From NCBI GenBank assembly GCA_921293015.1, contig OV121093.1, positions 24,624,622-24,688,621 on the forward strand: 64,000 nucleotides of DNA, read 5' to 3'. This DNA comes from Phorcus lineatus. Lineage: Eukaryota > Mollusca > Gastropoda > Trochida > Trochidae. This document shows positions 62,046-64,000 of the stretch, in pieces (the stretch's first letter is position 1; every line of letters begins with the position of its first letter). The notes beneath the pieces are model-generated. The model saw only the letters and a list, made by a program, of their open reading frames with translations, was not told the origin of the DNA and ran no database searches. Position numbers and translations under genes: made by a program.

Positions 62046-62800
62046 TCAAAGATTATTGTCCTTGTCTAGTGTTTTCATCATTAGTCTCATATTACCTTCC
62101 ATTTTCAGTTCCTTTCTGCTTTTAAAGGAGTCAATGTTAACCTTGTCCATACCTTTCATGGTTTTCAGTTTATATTTGGGTTTTGATACATTAATCTTTT
62201 GCTCTTCATTTTCAAGTACACATTTAACATGTCCAGGGTTGATTTTGTCTATCACATTTCACAATTTTCACCTCTTTTGAATCAAGGACCTTGTGAATTA
62301 AAGCTTGTACATCTTTGGTCAGGTCTTGCTGTGATTCTTTCTCACCTTCAGGCTTCAACCCTTTTTATCACAATCATCTTATTTTCATTTAGGTCCCCTG
62401 TTTCTTAACGATTTCTGCGTAAGAGTTTTCAATGATGTCCCTCTTAAATTCTTCCCTGACTTTGCCAACTTCAGATTCAATGATCTGACTTTTTAAAGAC
62501 ACTAGCCTTGTTTCTAGATTAATTTTAAGATCACCCATACGTATGTTTACAGATTGAACTGCCCCTCAAAGGTCTGTTGATAGTTCAGAAACAGCATTTA
62601 ATATCAAAAGTTCAGTGTTCTGGGTTTTTTTTGTTCAGAAATTCCTTCGGCATGTTTAGAGTTCTCCCTCTTTCCAGTATACACTTCAGTTCCCTCTACT
62701 AGCACGGGCGTCACGGCGGTGGCCATTGCCACTTCAACAAAACCTGCCTCACTGTTCATGTTCTTACTCAGTACACCACTATTTATCTCTCTGAAGTGCG
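62046..62800 (-). pseudogene. LINE ORF1 protein: coiled coil, RRM, C-terminal domain (broken)
   Basis: Read from 62800 down: NTELLILNAVSELSTDL, stop, GAVQSVNIRMGDLKINLETR and VGKVREEFKRDIIENSYAEI form a heptad coiled coil. In another frame KGLKPEGEKESQQDLTKDVQ and SKEVKIVKCDRQN are the RRM, then PGHVKCVLENEEQKINVSKP and KSRKELKMEGNMRLMMKTL are the end of the RRM and the basic C-terminal domain. This is the layout of LINE ORF1 RNA-binding proteins. One stop and at least two frameshifts inactivate it. Confidence 0.8.
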
Positions 62801-62874
62801 AGTTTCAGCAAATGTATATTGTATAAGTTCTAAGTGTGTTGTTGTCTAGCAGTTTGTGATTGCAAATGCGCACT

Positions 62875-62960
62875 TACACACACTTTGAGCAAAACTATTC
62901 TTTTCATAAGTGGGACGTTTTTGTCATTTATCATGATTGAAGCAAAAGTACCACAGTCTG
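62875..62960. repeat. Repeat shared with 59505-59573
   Basis: GTGGGACGTTTTTGTCATTT and ATCATGATTGAAGCAAAAG match the 59.5-kb copy; this one is not interrupted by the AGACGTCT element. Confidence 0.75.
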
Positions 62961-63679
62961 TATTATTAAAAAATATACTAACAGCCATCCTGGCCGGGAC
63001 AGATAAAGAGCACTGGATTCTTGAAAATAAACCATTGTTAACACAATAGAGTGATGTCATCACAATGAATTAATAATAGTTATTCCACTGAATGAAGATA
63101 AGTGCAGGTCCCGTCCCGTCCTGTTTGTGATAACAGTTATCTCAGTTTATCTGATTCACGGACTGCTCGCTCGTTGTACCAGACCGCCATATTGAATCGC
63201 CACAAGGTAGGTCGCTCACATCCAACACGCGATTTAGTCATATAGTCCTCACTCTCAACCAGCCTTTTAAAATGATAGACAAATAATATCCTTATAAATC
63301 TTTAAATTTGATATTGATCGATTTACCTTCCCGAAATTTAGAAGAAAATGTTTGAATAGAAACTGTTTAACGTAGGGAATGACATTAATGATATATTCAG
63401 ATATCACCCGAATATACTTTTACATATGTAAAACAAACACTATCTAAGTTCACACCATCAGGTTTATCAACAGGAAAAAACGTGGTTGATCTCTATTTGA
63501 TAGTAATATCTACCATGAAGTCATAATCCTTGGAGCGGTTTATTTATTTCAACACCAAAGACCAAAAATCGAACTAACAGTAAATGTATAGGTCACTCAA
63601 ACTATTTTGACTGATAAAGTGTCAACCAAAATTTGAAAGCAGACGAATACAGGCTACACGGCGATCACTGTCAGCCACA
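62961..63679. other. 5' flank of gene 2
   Basis: It should contain the promoter and 5' UTR of the plus-strand paralogue. No TATA box could be assigned with confidence. Confidence 0.4.
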
Positions 63680-63815
63680 ATGCCGATGCGGTGGATCAGC
63701 CCTGCCATGGACATCGTGCTATTCACTCTTTTGTTAACACTCTATGCGCCGTGTGCAGCGGATAAGAAGGGATGGGACACGGATGTGTGTGTGCAGCTCC
63801 CCACCAGTCAGAATG
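63680..63815 (+). CDS. Gene 2 exon 1: signal peptide of divergent paralogue (partial)
   Basis: ATG at 63680 opens MPMRWISPAMDIVLFTLLLT with a strong hydrophobic core and a probable cleavage after CAA, then DKKGWDTDVCVQLPTSQNG. A donor follows at CAGAATG|GTGAGA, phase 1. The motif GWDxDVCxQLxxSxNG and the intron phase are the same as in exon 1 of the minus-strand gene, so this is probably the first exon of a paralogue that continues beyond the window. A second Met (63707) could also serve as start and would shorten the leader. Nothing further of this gene was found in the remaining 185 bp. Confidence 0.75.
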
Positions 63816-64000
63816 GTGAGATAATATGCTGGTTTCACAACTCGTTTCAGATCACTATATCAGCAAAGCTTAACCCTTCTCCTTTGTTTGTTTTCTCTTC
63901 ACGACCAACGTTGGTACAAAATCATTTACACATACATGTATAAAGATAACTGAAGTATACACATTGAACTAAATATTGAAACAACTGCAGTGTTATGAAA

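Noticed and set aside
1-64000. tRNA, rRNA or small nuclear RNA genes
   Set aside because: No segment with recognisable A/B boxes, anticodon arm or conserved RNA motifs was found by eye; a covariance-model scan would be needed to exclude them.

Overview
The window is eukaryotic. It is AT-rich and intron-rich, densely packed with transposable elements, and has no operon-like gene spacing. The mix of CR1/L2-like and RNase H-bearing LINE fragments, a Penelope-like fragment, hairpin (foldback) repeats with CpG-rich loops and many small TIR elements suggests a marine invertebrate, most likely a lophotrochozoan such as a bivalve mollusc. The species cannot be fixed from the sequence alone.

Two host genes are supported, and they look like divergent (head-to-head) paralogues. 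The first runs on the minus strand from 46728 to 15101. I assembled 14 coding exons with GT/AG borders; every exon boundary agrees in phase and the sum is 2112 nt (703 codons plus stop). The product is a type I membrane protein: a signal peptide, a duplicated ~210-residue ectodomain unit (both copies carry a TVRGIxCDxW signature), a further beta-rich module, a charged linker, one transmembrane helix and a 15-16 residue tail. From memory this matches the metazoan LolA-like/DUF7959 family. The second gene starts at 63680 on the plus strand. Only its first exon is in the window: a signal peptide followed by a GWDxDVCxQLxxSxNG motif shared with exon 1 of the first gene, with the same phase-1 intron.

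Layout. 1-2.5 kb: end of an hAT-like hairpin MITE, then a 1.95-kb TIR element packed with small hairpins. 2.8-4.0 kb: four foldback repeats with CTCGCTYTCGCTCG loops. 4.9-9.4 kb: interspersed repeats and three LINE fragments. 10.1-13.0 kb: a decayed transposase-like gene split by a 2.2-kb TIR element, which itself carries a minisatellite and a full-length hAT-type MITE with an 8-bp target duplication. 15.1-46.7 kb: gene 1; its introns hold a 55-bp satellite split by a 1.7-kb TIR element, LINE, gag-like and Penelope-like fragments, and several MITE-like elements. 46.7-63.7 kb: the intergenic space between the paralogues, with a 2.6-kb 30-bp satellite, a 3.1-kb TIR element carrying a nested 5'-truncated LINE with a 10-bp target duplication, two further TIR-like elements and a LINE ORF1/endonuclease fragment.

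The points most worth following up are the divergent receptor-like gene pair, the several visible nested insertions that give a relative chronology, and a short stem-loop (usually GGCC-N3-6-GGCC) found near the 3' ends of several different LINE copies. No tRNA, rRNA, CRISPR or prokaryotic feature was recognised.
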